From Notolepis coatsorum (Eukaryota > Chordata > Actinopteri > Aulopiformes > Paralepididae): 64,000 nt of DNA. The notes beneath the pieces are model-generated. The model searched no databases, was not told the DNA's origin, and saw only the letters and a program-made list of their open reading frames with translations. The translations under genes were made by a program, and so were the position numbers. Positions within the stretch are counted from its first letter, which is position 1, and every line of letters begins with the position of its first letter. The DNA lies in contig OZ020592.1 in the NCBI GenBank assembly GCA_963971535.1, forward strand, positions 123,560,563 to 123,624,562, given 5' to 3'. Shown one piece after another: positions 31,064-41,834 of this stretch.

Positions 31064-33960
31064 CTTTTTCCCTCTGTGGTTCCCCCCTGTTCCCTTCCCA
31101 GCCCAAATATGATTTGTTTATGGAAAATAAAGAGTCCCTCCTAAAAGGAGGGACTGTATTTTTTGTTACAAACTGTGTGTTTATTCACCAAACATATGAT
31201 GGGGATACGACGTGTGAATCTTACGCTAGTATGGGTTTGATAGGAGGGCTAGACTTTAAGTCGTGTTGGTCGCTACATTCATGTTAGAGCTTAAGCAAGG
31301 CCTGCAGCTTACACTCGGTTGAAAAAGGTTTTTTTCTGCCTCGACCTGAATCTTCACATAAAGGTAGAGGTTAGTTGTGTGCTCTGTTGCTTAAACAGTG
31401 ATATTGAGCCGCAACACTATTGTGTTGGTCTGCAGTAATGCTTGTGTATGAAAAAGTACCACGGCTCAGACCGCTCTCTCTCTATCAGATGTTCTGTGTC
31501 TTACACATACATACGGGTTCACACATACATAACTTGGCATTGCTATAAACCCTGTTCACAGATGTGTCTGTGGCTAGCGTGCATTGAATTAGCTTTGCGC
31601 TGTTCATTAGCATATTGGCTACTTAAGGTATCATATGGCTGTTTGTTGTTGTCGTATGCAAGGGTTGGGCTTGCGAGGGGGTACCGGATAAACCCCTCCT
31701 TCCCTCTTCTGATTGGTCAGGGGGTTTCTTGGACTCTCTTTTCATTCGGTCAGGGCCAAGCTGTTAGGCAGCTTGGCACGGGGGGGGGGGTTTCCCTGAC
31801 TCCGCACCTATCACAGGCGGTTGAGTCATGGGTTTCCCCCGTCATAGAAAACGTCACTAGGCACGTTTCTATTGGACGACGGCTTCCGTGAGTTTTTTCA
31901 GACCCGTATGTAGGGTCTGTTATTGTCAAGTTGTCGGGGCAGAGCGTAGGAACTTACTGTTCTACTACGCTTGATATACGTGTGACTTGAGTCTGTTGGT
32001 CACATGACTCAATGTTACCGTGACTTTTCAATCTATGGCTCACGTGGGAAGTCTCTCTGAGGATTCCCATCTCCTCTCTGTGGTGAGGGTGGCGGGATGT
32101 AAGAATGTAAACTATTTTTACCCTCGGCCGCGTCACGTGGGATTCATGTCAGTCGGTGTTTCTTTCTTTTTAATAATAAAAAGAGTGAAGAATATGAAGC
32201 ACGACAACTTCTTGTCGTTCTCCCAGGCGACTTGAAGGACCAATGTCTGGTGTCTGGTTAGACTATCCATTGATGTGTTTGGGTCTCGACGCGTACATAG
32301 TGCTGGCTCGGGGTGTTTTCTGATAAGAATCATGCAGGAGGCTAGTACGCCTTGGTTGCTTGTTATTAAAACAGCGTTTTTATAGGGCAACTGGGATGGG
32401 GGATTTTTTCCTCTTCCGAGCGCCTGTTACTGGGTCTCGACGGATTCTCGTTCATATCTGGGGGATGTTAACGGAATAGATCAGAACATAGGTAGAGGGG
32501 TCTCACGCCCTTGGGGTGGGCCACTGAGCGTGGTACAAATGGGACCGTCTGGGTGGCGCCCTCTTTTCATGTTTTAGATCGACACGCATACCTACCCCCT
32601 CTCCTGGAGTGGGCATGTCGGCGTGGTTAGGGCACGGGACTGGTTCTGGTCGTGCTGGTCCAGGTCAGTTAACCCGTTGTCCGCCGGGGACGCAGATCTG
32701 CTGTTCTGGTACCCTGAGGGACTTGTGCTTTTTTCGGGGGGGGAAATGCTGGGTCTGCCCGGGTGTCACAGGGTTGGGCATTATGGAGACCCTTTGTTGG
32801 GTACATGTTGTACCTGGCACTATCATGGGGGCTGGTTCTCCTTTCTTTTCGCTCCTCTCTCACGCATGGCGAAGAGGGGGCTGTTGGGGTGGTCTTCTGG
32901 ACCTCCTCTGGCATCCCTGTGTGCTTCCCGGGCCGCCGGGCCCGGTCCGAAGTTGTATTTCGTCGACCCATAGGCCTGGAATAACCCCTTTTTGAAAACT
33001 GAAACACTTGTACTGCGGTGATATACCCGCAGGTGTGTTTTGGAGTTTTTTCTTGAGGGGTTATAGGAACAACCACCGCATGTGGTACCAAGAGGGTGGT
33101 TGATTCCCTGGTGTGTTGGAGCAGAGTCAACTCCCGGGTTACCCGGTTGAGTGTGCCCCTGCACGTTCATGACGTCTGCCAATCGTGTCAGCCTTCTCTG
33201 CCTCGACCACTCTGGGTGGGTTTTTTTTGGTGGAGGCTTTGTCATGGTGCGCAACAATGCCAGCATACGCCCCTTCCGCCGGGGTGCTGTTTTCAGTTGA
33301 CCCCTTTGGCGCCTGTCTCATCCGCAGTGCTCCAGGCTCGGGTCTAAAGCTTGCTGCCTGGTTTAAGGGATCGACCCCTCTGGGGTCGTCTCCCCGGTGC
33401 GCTGCCTGCTTCGGTTATGGTTAGCCTTTTGAGTGCTTCGAGTTACGGCCATGCTGACTGCCTGTGTTGCAGGGTCAGTGTGCCAGGTGGCGTACTAGTG
33501 GGGGGAAGGGCCCGCTCTTGGAGGGGCCCTGTCCGAATACGCTGGCGATGTGGGGGTGAGGTCTTGATGCTTGGCGTCATTGACCTCTCCGGGCCCCCTT
33601 TTTCCAGGGGATCCAGTCCCTTCAGTGGGTCTGGGTCTTCCTTCGCGCTCCATTGTTACGGCCTTGCCGCAGGGTTGAGTTTGCTCTTGACCCCGTGTTT
33701 TTGGGGGCAGTAACAAGGGTTGTTCCTTCCGTTCGTTCCCTGGTGGCATGCGGGTTGTGCGTGTGCGTAGTCGTGGGGTCAAGCCACGATTTGCTCACCC
33801 TGTGCGTTGAGTTGCTCGAGTTTCTCTTCGCACGGTCGGATCCGTCTCCCTCCCGTCCTCCAATAGGGAGGGTATCCTCCATTAGGGAGGGTCGGGGGGC
33901 TCGGTCCACTCCGGTCTGATGGTTGTGGGGGGGCTCAGCGGGGTACATTTGTCGAGCTTC
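31064..33960 (+). other. Non-coding downstream region of the DIRS-like element
   Basis: No frame here resembles RT, RNase H or recombinase. The ORFs at 32609-33950 overlap on both strands in GC-rich sequence and look like chance. AATAAA at 31126 is followed by a perfect small hairpin (GTCCCTCC / GGAGGGAC, 31134-31154). A G run is at 31779-31789. The part from 32881 rightwards is repeated in the duplication. Confidence 0.55.
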
Positions 33961-33980
33961 TGGCTTCCGCTCAGCTCCTG

Positions 33981-34313
33981 TTGTGCAGAATGACGCTGAG
34001 CGGAAACCAGTATGAAATAGAACGTAAGGTTATGTATATAACCAAGTTCTATGAATACTGGTGACGCTCAGCGTCAGGACGCCACTGCGGCCCTTGACCT
34101 CACCTTGTGGTGAAAGTTTGGGAAGGAGGCGAGTAGGTGACCACACACCTGCTTATGACAGTAAGCGGATAGGGGTGTGGCCAGACGGATGTCGGTATGT
34201 AAAGGTACATTGTGGAGTTTTTATTCAGTGCTGTGCACGAAGTGAGGTTAGTGCAGAATGACGCTGAGCGTCACCAGTATTCATAGAACTTGGTTATATA
34301 CATAACCTTACGT
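33981..34313 (+). repeat. DIRS-like internal complementary region and right terminal repeat (copy A)
   Basis: 33981-34021 is the inverted copy of 29074-29113. 34025-34075 and 34260-34313 are inverted copies of each other containing GAATACTGGTGACGCTCAGC. Between them lies the inverted partner of the left terminal repeat. Copy B has the same at about 37662-37990. Confidence 0.75.
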
Positions 34314-34369
34314 TACATTGTCCAATGACCTATATTTATAACTTTTTGGGTGGGGGCGCGAGTGCGGGG

Positions 34370-34465
34370 ATTTTTGGCTGGTGAAAATGCTGAGTGGCTA
34401 GTGACTTTGGAAAACCACTAGCCACAGTGGCTAGTGAGCCAAAAAGATTATGTCAAGCCCTGAAT
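34370..34465. mobile_element. Fragment of another hAT-like end
   Basis: Contains GTGGCTAGTG repeats and ends with GTCAAGCCCTG, the mirror of a CAGGGCTTGAC start known from fish hAT repeats. Only one end is visible. It is repeated at about 38055-38150 in copy B. Confidence 0.45.
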
Positions 34466-34520
34466 ACATGTATGCACTTCAGTATCACATTACAAGAGAG
34501 ATCACAGGGTTCATGTATCT

Positions 34521-35561
34521 CAGGGGTCAGCAACCTTTTTGACATGGAGTGCCTGTTTGAAATATAGTTGTAACTAGTGTGCCTCAACAATATTCCATGC
34601 ATCGTAATTTTTTTTCTCATAATCAGGTATTTTTAATGATAATTTTTACATTATTACATCATTATTGTTATTGTTATTATTAACAATATTATTATGATGG
34701 TTGTATCAACCCTAAATCTGAGTTGGGGGGGGGAATGCAATGCAGACAAACAGCTGCATACAGTGCGACCATTTCACTCACATTTGCCCATTCACTTTTG
34801 GACACATCACACACCATCGGTTTGTGTACTGTACGTGTGCTGTCATAGCTCCACCTACAGGCCTAATGGAGAACACCAGGATGTGAATGGAGGGTGAATG
34901 TGAGGTATATCGTGTAAATAAGTTTTGATTGATCGCAAGACTACACTGTAAAAAAAATAAAAATAAGTTACCAGAACTTACAAATATTGAGTTCAGTTAC
35001 TGCGCATTAAGGTTTTCAGTTTTCAATCCATAATAAGTTAACAGAAAAATAAGTACACAACCACATTATTTCAACCTAATAAAACTATGTTTATTGTCAT
35101 TGTTTTAAGAACACAAGTTGACTTGGTAATACTCACATTTTGAGTAAAAAAATGGCTTTTAACATGTGCAATGTTCAATGAAATAGAAAAATAAATAATA
35201 AAATGTGTTGATTAATCCCACTGGTCACAATGGTGACCGTAATAATGTTTTTGTTATAAGGCTCTGCAAATGTTACTGAATGATGTAGCAATGTATTTCC
35301 AGCTAAATTGAAATAATAAACAAATAAAGGGTCTCAATTAAATATGTGGTAGTAAAAAGAACCTGTGGGAGGATTTCAACAAGATAAATGCGACAACAGT
35401 GCAAAATATTTCACTATAATATTTCAAAAAAAAAAGAAAAAAAAATTATATATATATATATTTTTTTTTTCTTTATTTTTTTTATACTGCTGCCCCCTGT
35501 GCCTATGCAAATGCCCCTGCGTGCCTATGCAGGCACGCGTGCCTAGGGTTGCCTACCCCTG
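34521..35561. mobile_element. hAT-3: non-autonomous hAT (copy A)
   Basis: Ends CAGGGGTCAGCAACC and GGTTGCCTACCCCTG, with 8-bp duplication ATGTATCT at 34513-34520 and 35562-35569. No transposase. The interior is AT-rich, with TATA runs and a CACTGTAAAAAA stretch that may be a further nested element. Confidence 0.9.
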
Positions 35562-36145
35562 ATGTATCTTAACTCTATATAGCCATATAACCTCTAGGAG
35601 TCGTTAGGTAATTTAACAGCATGTTGGATTGTGATATTCTTCTATACAGTGATTATGAGTATAATAAGCAATTAATACACAACACTATTGTGTTTTTAAT
35701 ACATTAAATGCTTATATTTTGATAACAATGTATACATTATGTAAACATGATTATTGTATACATATTCATTACTGTCCCGCAATTTCAACAAATGTCCCGC
35801 AAAATCGACACGCTGTCCTGCATTTGGATCATATGGATTTGGTCACCCTAGTTGTGGTATATTTTCAAAACCAAATGATGTTTTGTTACAGCTGTGAAAG
35901 TTCTGACTCCAGACAGCCGTGGATGTAAATCCTCCCTCTAGCGGTTCAATGTGAGGATGACATGTCAAGTACTGAGTTATGTCCGTGTGGGCTGCCTCTC
36001 TCTCTGCGGAGAACCAAAACTCTCCCTGAAATAAATGGATAGCCATAATTTATATTGTAGTCTTGTTTTCTCACAGGAGATAAGAATACACTTTCAGTTC
36101 AGTTCACTCTCAGGCGTTTCACTCTCAGGTGTTTCACTCTTAGGC

Positions 36146-36536
36146 TGAGCAAATCGTGGCTTGACCCCACGACTACGCACACGCACAACCCGCATGCCAC
36201 CAGGGAATGAACGGAAGGAACAACCCTCGTTACTGCCCCCAAAAACACGGGGTCAAGAGCAAACTCAACCCTGTGGCAAGGCCGTAGCAGTGGAGCGCGA
36301 AGGAAGACCCAGACCCACTGAAGGGACTGGATCCCCTGGAAAAAGGGGGCCCGGAGAGGTCAATGACGCCAAGCATCAAGACCTCACCAGGCGGTCACTT
36401 AGTGACACCGCCCCCCACATCGCCAGCGTATTCGGACAGGGCCCATCCAAGAGCGGGCCCTTCCCCCCACTAGTACGCCACCTGGCACACTGACCCTGCA
36501 ACACAGGCAGTCAGCATGGCCGTAACTCGAAGCACT
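36146..36536 (-). repeat. Inverted segment between the duplicated copies
   Basis: 391 bp, the reverse complement of 37088-37478 with very few differences. At variant sites (the roughly 25-bp extra segment with CACTAAGTGAC, CACTGCTACGG, AACGAGGG) it agrees with copy B, not copy A. Confidence 0.92.
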
Positions 36537-38201
36537 CTGTTGGGGTGGTCTTCTGGACCTCCTCTGGCATCCCTGTGTGCTTCCCGGGCTGCCGGGCCCG
36601 GTCCGAAGTTGTATTTCGTCGACCCATAGGCCTGGAATAACCCCTTTTTGAAAACTGAAACACTTGTACTGCGGTGATATACCCGCAGGTGTGTTTTGGA
36701 GTTTTTTCTTGAGGGGTTATAGGAACAACCACCGCATGTGGTACCAAGAGGGTGGTTGATTCCCTGGTGTGTTGGAGCAGAGTCAACTCCCGGGTTACCC
36801 GGTTGAGTGTGCCCCTGCACGTTCATGACGTCTGCCAATCGTGTCAGCCTTCTCTGCCTCGACCACTCTGGGTGGGTTTTTTTTGGTGGAGGCTTTGTCA
36901 TGGTGCGCAACAATGCCAGCATACGCCCCTTCCGCCGGGGTGCTGTTTTCAGTTGACCCCTTTGGCGCCTGTCTCATCCGCAGTGCTCCAGGCTCGGGTC
37001 TAAAGCTTGCTGCCTGGTTTAAGGGATCGACCCCTCTGGGGTCGTCTCCCCGGTGCGCTGCCTGCTTCGGTTATGGTTAGCCTTTTGAGTGCTTCGAGTT
37101 ACGGCCATGCTGACTGCCTGTGTTGCAGGGTCAGTGTGCCAGGTGGCGTACTAGTGGGGGGAAGGGCCCGCTCTTGGAGGGGCCCTGTCCGAATACGCTG
37201 GCGATGTGGGGGGCGGTGTCACTAAGTGACCGCCTGGTGAGGTCTTGATGCTTGGCGTCATTGACCTCTCCGGGCCCCCTTTTTCCAGGGGATCCAGTCC
37301 CTTCAGTGGGTCTGGGTCTTCCTTCGCGCTCCACTGCTACGGCCTTGCCGCAGGGTTGAGTTTGCTCTTGACCCCGTGTTTTTGGGGGCAGTAACGAGGG
37401 TTGTTCCTTCCGTTCGTTCCCTGGTGGCATGCGGGTTGTGCGTGTGCGTAGTCGTGGGGTCAAGCCACGATTTGCTCACCCTGTGCGTTGAGTTGCTCAA
37501 GTTTCTCTTCGCACGGTCGGATCCGTCTCCCTCCCGTCCTCCAATAGGGAGGGTATCCTCCATTAGGGAGGGTCGGGGGGTTCGGTCCACTCCGGTCTGA
37601 TGGTTGTGGGGGGCCTCAGCGGGGTACATTTGTCGAGCTTCTGGCTTCCGCTCAGCTCCTGTTGTGCAGAATGACGCTGAGCGGAAACCAGTATGAAATA
37701 GAACGTAAGGTTATGTATATAACCAAGTTCTATGAATACTGGTGACGCTCAGCGTCAGGACGCCACTGCGGCCCTTGACCTCACCTTGTGGTGAAAGTTT
37801 GGGAAGGAGGCGAGTAGGTGACCACACACCTGCTTATGACAGTAAGCGGATAGGGGTGTGGCCAGACGGATGTCGGTATGTAAAGGTACATTGTGGAGTT
37901 TTTATTCAGTGCTGTGCACGAAGTGAGGTTAGTGCAGAATGACGCTGAGCGTCACCAGTATTCATAGAACTTGGTTATATACATAACCTTTTGTTACATT
38001 GTCCAATGACCTATATTTATAACTTTTTTGGTGGGGGCGCGAGTGCGGGGATTTTTGGCTGGTGAAAATGCTGAGTGGCTAGTGACTTTGGAAAACCACT
38101 AGCCACAGTGGCTAGTGAGCCAAAAAGTTTATGTCAAGCCCTGAATACATGTATGCACTTCAGTATCACATTACAAGAGAGATCACAGGGTTCATGTATC
38201 T

Positions 38202-39244
38202 CAGGGGTCAGCAACCTTTTTGACATGGAGTGCCTGTTTGAAATATAGTTGTAACTAGTGTGCCTCAACAATATTCCATGCATCGTAATTTTTTTTCTCA
38301 TAATCAGGTATTTTTAATGATAATTTTTACATTATTACATCATTATTGTTATTGTTATTATTAACAATATTATTATGATGGTTGTATCAACCCTATATCT
38401 GAGTTGGGGGGGGGGGATGCAATGCAGACAAACAGCTGCATACAGTGCGACCATTTCACTCACATTTGCCCATTCATTTTTGGACACATCACACACCATC
38501 GGTTTGTGTACTGTACGTGTGCTGTCATAGCTCCACCTACAGGCCTAATGGAGAACACCAGGATGTGAATGGAGCGTGAATGTGAGGTATATCATGTAAA
38601 TAAGTTTTGATTGATCGCAAGACTACACTGTAAAGAAAATTAAAATAAGTTACCAGAACTTACAAATATTGAGTTCAGTTACTGCGCATTAAGGTTTTCA
38701 GTTTTCAATCCATAATAAGTTAACAGAAAAATAAGTACACAACCACATTATTTCAACCTAATAAAACTATGTTTATTGTCATTGTTTTAAGAACACAAGT
38801 TGACTTGGTAATACTCACATTTTGAGTAAAAAAATGGCTTTTAACATGTGCAATGTTCAATGAAATAGAAAAATAAATAATAAAATTTGTTGATTAATCC
38901 CACTGGTCACAATGGTGACCGTAATAATGTTTTTGTTATAAGGCTCTGCAAATGTTACTGAATGATGTAGCAATGTATTTCCAGCTAAATTGAAATAATA
39001 AACAAATAAAGGGTCTCAATTAAATATGTGGTAGTAAAAAGAACCTGTGGGAGGATTTCAACAGATAAATGCGACAATAGTGCAAAATATTTCACTATAA
39101 TATTTCAAAAAAAAAAGACAAAAAAATTATATATATATATATATATTTTTTTTATTTTTTATTTTTATACTGCTGCCCCCTGTGCCTATGCAAATGCCCC
39201 CGCGTGCCTATGCAGGCACGCGTGCCTAGGGTTGCCTACCCCTG
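38202..39244. mobile_element. hAT-3, copy B
   Basis: Same ends and ATGTATCT duplication (38194-38201, 39245-39252) as copy A. It is a product of the segmental duplication, not a separate transposition. Confidence 0.9.
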
Positions 39245-39263
39245 ATGTATCTTAACTCTATAT

Positions 39264-39403
39264 TCATGCTATATTATGTTATTATGTTATTTGATACTAT
39301 CTTGTCTAGCACAGTCTCTGGAGCGTAACAGTAAGAAGCATTTTGTATGAAAGTATTCTGTACTTCTGTATGACAACTATTAAAGAACTTGAACTTGAAC
39401 TTG
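39264..39403 (+). mobile_element. Short retroposon insertion present only in copy B
   Basis: About 140 bp ending in GAACTTGAACTTGAACTTGA, a simple tandem tail like those of LINE or SINE 3' ends. It is absent at the matching place in copy A (35580), where CTCTATATAGCC is uninterrupted. Family not identified. Confidence 0.7.
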
Positions 39404-39924
39404 ATATAGCCATATAACCTCTAGGAGTCGTTAGGTAATTTAACAGCATGTTGGATTGTGATATTCTTCTATACAGTGATTATGAGTATATAAGCAATTA
39501 ATACACAACACTATTGTGTTTTTAATACATTAAATGCTTATATTTTGATAAAAATGTATACATTATGTAAACATGATTATTGTATACATATTCATTACTT
39601 TCCCGCAATTTCAACAAATGTCCCGCAAAATCGACACGCTGTCCTGCATTTGGATCATATGGATTTGGTCACCCTAGTTGTGGTATATTTTCAAAACCAA
39701 ATGATGTTTTGTTACAGCTGTGAAAGTTCTGACTCCAGACAGCCGTGGATGTAAATCCTCCCTCTAGCGGTTCAATGTGAGGATGACATGTCAAGTACTG
39801 AGTTATGTCCGTGTGGGCTGCCTCTCTCTCTGCGGAGAACCAAAACTGTCCCTGAAATAAATGGATAGCCATAATTTATATTGTAGTCTCGTTTTCTCAC
39901 AGGAGATAAGAATACACTTTCAGT

Positions 39925-40700
39925 TCAGTTCACTCTCAGGCGTTTCACTCTCAGGTGTTTCACTCTTAGGCCGCGGCGTTTCACTCTTAGGTGTTTCACT
40001 CTTAGGTGTTTCACTCTTAGGCGTTTCACTCTTAGGTGTTTCACTCTTAGGTGGTTCACTCTTAGGTGTTTCACCCTTAGGCGCTTCACTCTTAGACGTT
40101 TCACCCTTAGGTGTTTCACTCTTAGGTGCTTCACTCTTAGGTGTTTCACTCTTAGGTGCTTCACTCTTAGGTGTTTCACTCTTAGATGGTTCACTCTTAG
40201 ATGGTTCACTCTTAGGTGTTTCACTCTTAGGTGTTCACTCTTAGGTGTTTCACTCTTAGATGGTTCACTCTTAGGTGTTTCACTCTTAGGTGCTTCACTC
40301 TTAGGTGTTTCACTCTTAGACGTTTCACCCTTAGGTGCTTCACTCTTAGGTGTTTCACTCTTAGGCGTTTCACGCTTAGGTGTTTCACTCTTAGGCTGCG
40401 GCGTTTCGTTCTTAGGTGTTTCACTCTTAGGTGTTTCACTCTTAGGCTTTTCACTCTTAGGTGTTTCACTCTTAGGTGGTTCACTCTTAGGTATTTCACC
40501 CTTAGGCGCTTCACTCTTAGACGTTTCACCCTTAGGTGCTTCACTCTTAGGTGTTTCACTCTTAGGTGCTTCACTCTTAGGTGTTTCACTCTTAGGTGCT
40601 TCACTCTTAGGTGTTTCACTCTTAGGTGCTTCACTCTTAGGTGTTTCACTCTTAGGCATTTCACTCTTAGGTGGTTCACTCTTAGGTGTTTCACTCTTAG
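39925..40700. repeat. 15-bp minisatellite, about 50 units
   Basis: The unit is GTTTCACTCTTAGGT with variants in the first four and last bases (GCTTCAC, GGTTCAC, GACGTTTCACC). The unit length is a multiple of three and stop-poor, which gives long open frames on both strands (for example 279 codons on the minus strand). These are not genes. Copy A has only the first two or three units (36110-36145). Confidence 0.95.
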
Positions 40701-40857
40701 GTGTGTTGTGTAAACCTTGTACCTTTAGTTCACATATAATAAGAGACGGAGAGTATGTGATCACGTTGACTCTTTACTCGTAGGTAAGTCAGGAAGTCCC
40801 TTGCAACATACAAATGTGTCCGTGTAGCAACACGAGCCAAACCCTTACAGGACAAGG
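40701..40857. other. Non-repeat insert within the minisatellite
   Basis: About 155 bp of unrelated sequence between two blocks of the 15-bp repeat. It starts TGTTGTGTAAACC and ends CCTTACA, so a small LTR-like insertion is possible, but no target duplication was found. Confidence 0.4.
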
Positions 40858-40975
40858 TGCTTCACTCTTAGGTGTTTCACTCTTAGGTGGTTCACTCTTA
40901 GGAGTTTCACTCTTAGGTGGTTCACTCTTAGGTGGTTCACTCTTAGGGGTTCACTCTTAGGTGTTTCACTCTCAG
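40858..40975. repeat. 15-bp minisatellite, second block
   Basis: About eight units of the same TTCACTCTTAGGTG repeat. Confidence 0.9.
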
Positions 40976-41134
40976 GCGCAGGAGAAGATGTCTGTATTCA
41001 ATAAACCTTGTTGAAACTGCATTGAACAGAGTCCAGACGGTCTTTCCATTCTCTTCTGAAATTAACCACACTCCCAAAGGTGGGAAACTATTTCTATGTA
41101 AACCACTAAGGTTGTGTTCAGACTGCAGATCGCT
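40976..41134. other. Short sequence before the gap
   Basis: No gene is seen. The end (GGTTGTGTTCAGACTGCAGA) resembles a fish MITE start, but the gap hides the rest. Confidence 0.4.
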
Positions 41135-41334
41135 NNNNNNNNNNNNNNNNNNNNNNNNNNNNNNNNNNNNNNNNNNNNNNNNNNNNNNNNNNNNNNNNNN
41201 NNNNNNNNNNNNNNNNNNNNNNNNNNNNNNNNNNNNNNNNNNNNNNNNNNNNNNNNNNNNNNNNNNNNNNNNNNNNNNNNNNNNNNNNNNNNNNNNNNNN
41301 NNNNNNNNNNNNNNNNNNNNNNNNNNNNNNNNNN
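41135..41334. other. Assembly gap (200 N)
   Basis: Exactly 200 undetermined bases, a round size often used as a placeholder. Confidence 0.99.
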
Positions 41335-41834
41335 TCTATCACCCGCTGGACGGACGTCCCCCGTTTCATTCACACCACAGTGTTCTGGCTGTGCCCCCCG
41401 GAACAGTAAACTCATTACCACCTCTCATCGCTCAAAACAAGGACAAATAATTTCCCCCCCAAATCGGTGATGTTGATGTGGAGAATGATTTGGGAAATGA
41501 TGGAAACCGCGTGTGTGTGTGGGGGCGACGGCACAAAATGCACAAATCTTCTGGGGATGTATAAGTGCTATATTTATTTTCTGGCTCGGAACCAACACAC
41601 CATTATCATAAAATACAGTTTGTTGGGCCGTAGGAGATTCAAATAAACATTTTCACCACCGAGTCGCTTCGTGTCGGCGGAGAGGGGGGGAGCAGGGGGT
41701 GGGGGAGCAGGGGAAGGGCCACGGGCAACGTCACAGATTAAAGTCCTCTTTTTCTGGCATCTCACGTCGGGAAAGTCTTTAAAGCCCCAGCCCTGAATTC
41801 CATCGACCATATGGATGGGGTATACATAAGATAA
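41335..41834. other. No gene recognised
   Basis: Mixed sequence with a G-rich tract at 41683-41712 and short TG runs. No supported frame. Confidence 0.5.

Larger units (their letters stand above)
29074..34313 (+). mobile_element. DIRS-like element with Gag only
   Basis: Left terminal sequence 29074-29265 is the inverted partner of two right-hand blocks. Positions 33981-34021 are the exact reverse complement of the first 40 bp, as in the internal complementary region of DIRS elements. Positions 34060-34290 are the inverted copy of 29082-29265. The outer right part also folds on itself: 34025-34075 pairs with 34260-34313. A Gag-like ORF lies at 29687-31063. No reverse transcriptase, RNase H or tyrosine recombinase is seen in 31064-33960. 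No direct target duplication was found, as expected for DIRS elements. Confidence 0.72.
27924..35850 (+). mobile_element. hAT-4: hAT element with transposase exon, split by a DIRS-like element
   Basis: Inverted ends TAGGGTGACCAAA...TTTGGTCACCCTA are flanked by the 8-bp duplication GTTGTGGT (27916-27923 and 35851-35858). Subterminal GTCCCGC motifs repeat at both ends (27930-28035 and 35775-35820). A transposase exon remains at 28379-28627. The rest of the transposase is not seen. The interior carries the DIRS-like element (29074-34313) and hAT-3 (34521-35561). Because of the segmental duplication the right end occurs again at 39676. Confidence 0.85.
32881..36145 (+). repeat. Segmental duplication, copy A
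   Basis: Colinear and nearly identical with 36537-39971. It holds the end of the DIRS-like element, hAT-3, the right end of hAT-4 with its flank, and the first units of the 15-bp minisatellite. Relative to copy B it lacks a roughly 25-bp palindrome-like segment near 33553 and a 140-bp insertion near 35580. Confidence 0.92.
36537..39971 (+). repeat. Segmental duplication, copy B
   Basis: Second copy of 32881-36145. It includes the DIRS-like end (to about 37990), hAT-3 (38202-39244), the hAT-4 right end at 39676 and its flank GTTGTGGT at 39677-39684. It then passes into the long 15-bp minisatellite. Confidence 0.92.

Noticed and set aside
31120..31160. Bacterial-type terminator (GTCCCTCC/GGAGGGAC hairpin followed by T-rich sequence)
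   Set aside because: Eukaryotic setting. More likely part of the 3' processing region after Gag, or chance.
32609..33950. Several 80-150 codon ORFs on both strands, repeated at 36161-37629
   Set aside because: GC-rich non-coding part of the DIRS-like element. No recognisable domain, and several overlap on both strands. Duplication explains their repetition.
40000..40700. CRISPR-like array
   Set aside because: Repeats are directly adjacent with no unique spacers, and the setting is a vertebrate genome.
39925..40764. Long ORFs on both strands over the 15-bp repeat (Lys-Ser-Glu-Thr-Pro type peptide)
   Set aside because: The unit is a multiple of three without stops, so the frames are open by construction. 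No start context or domain.
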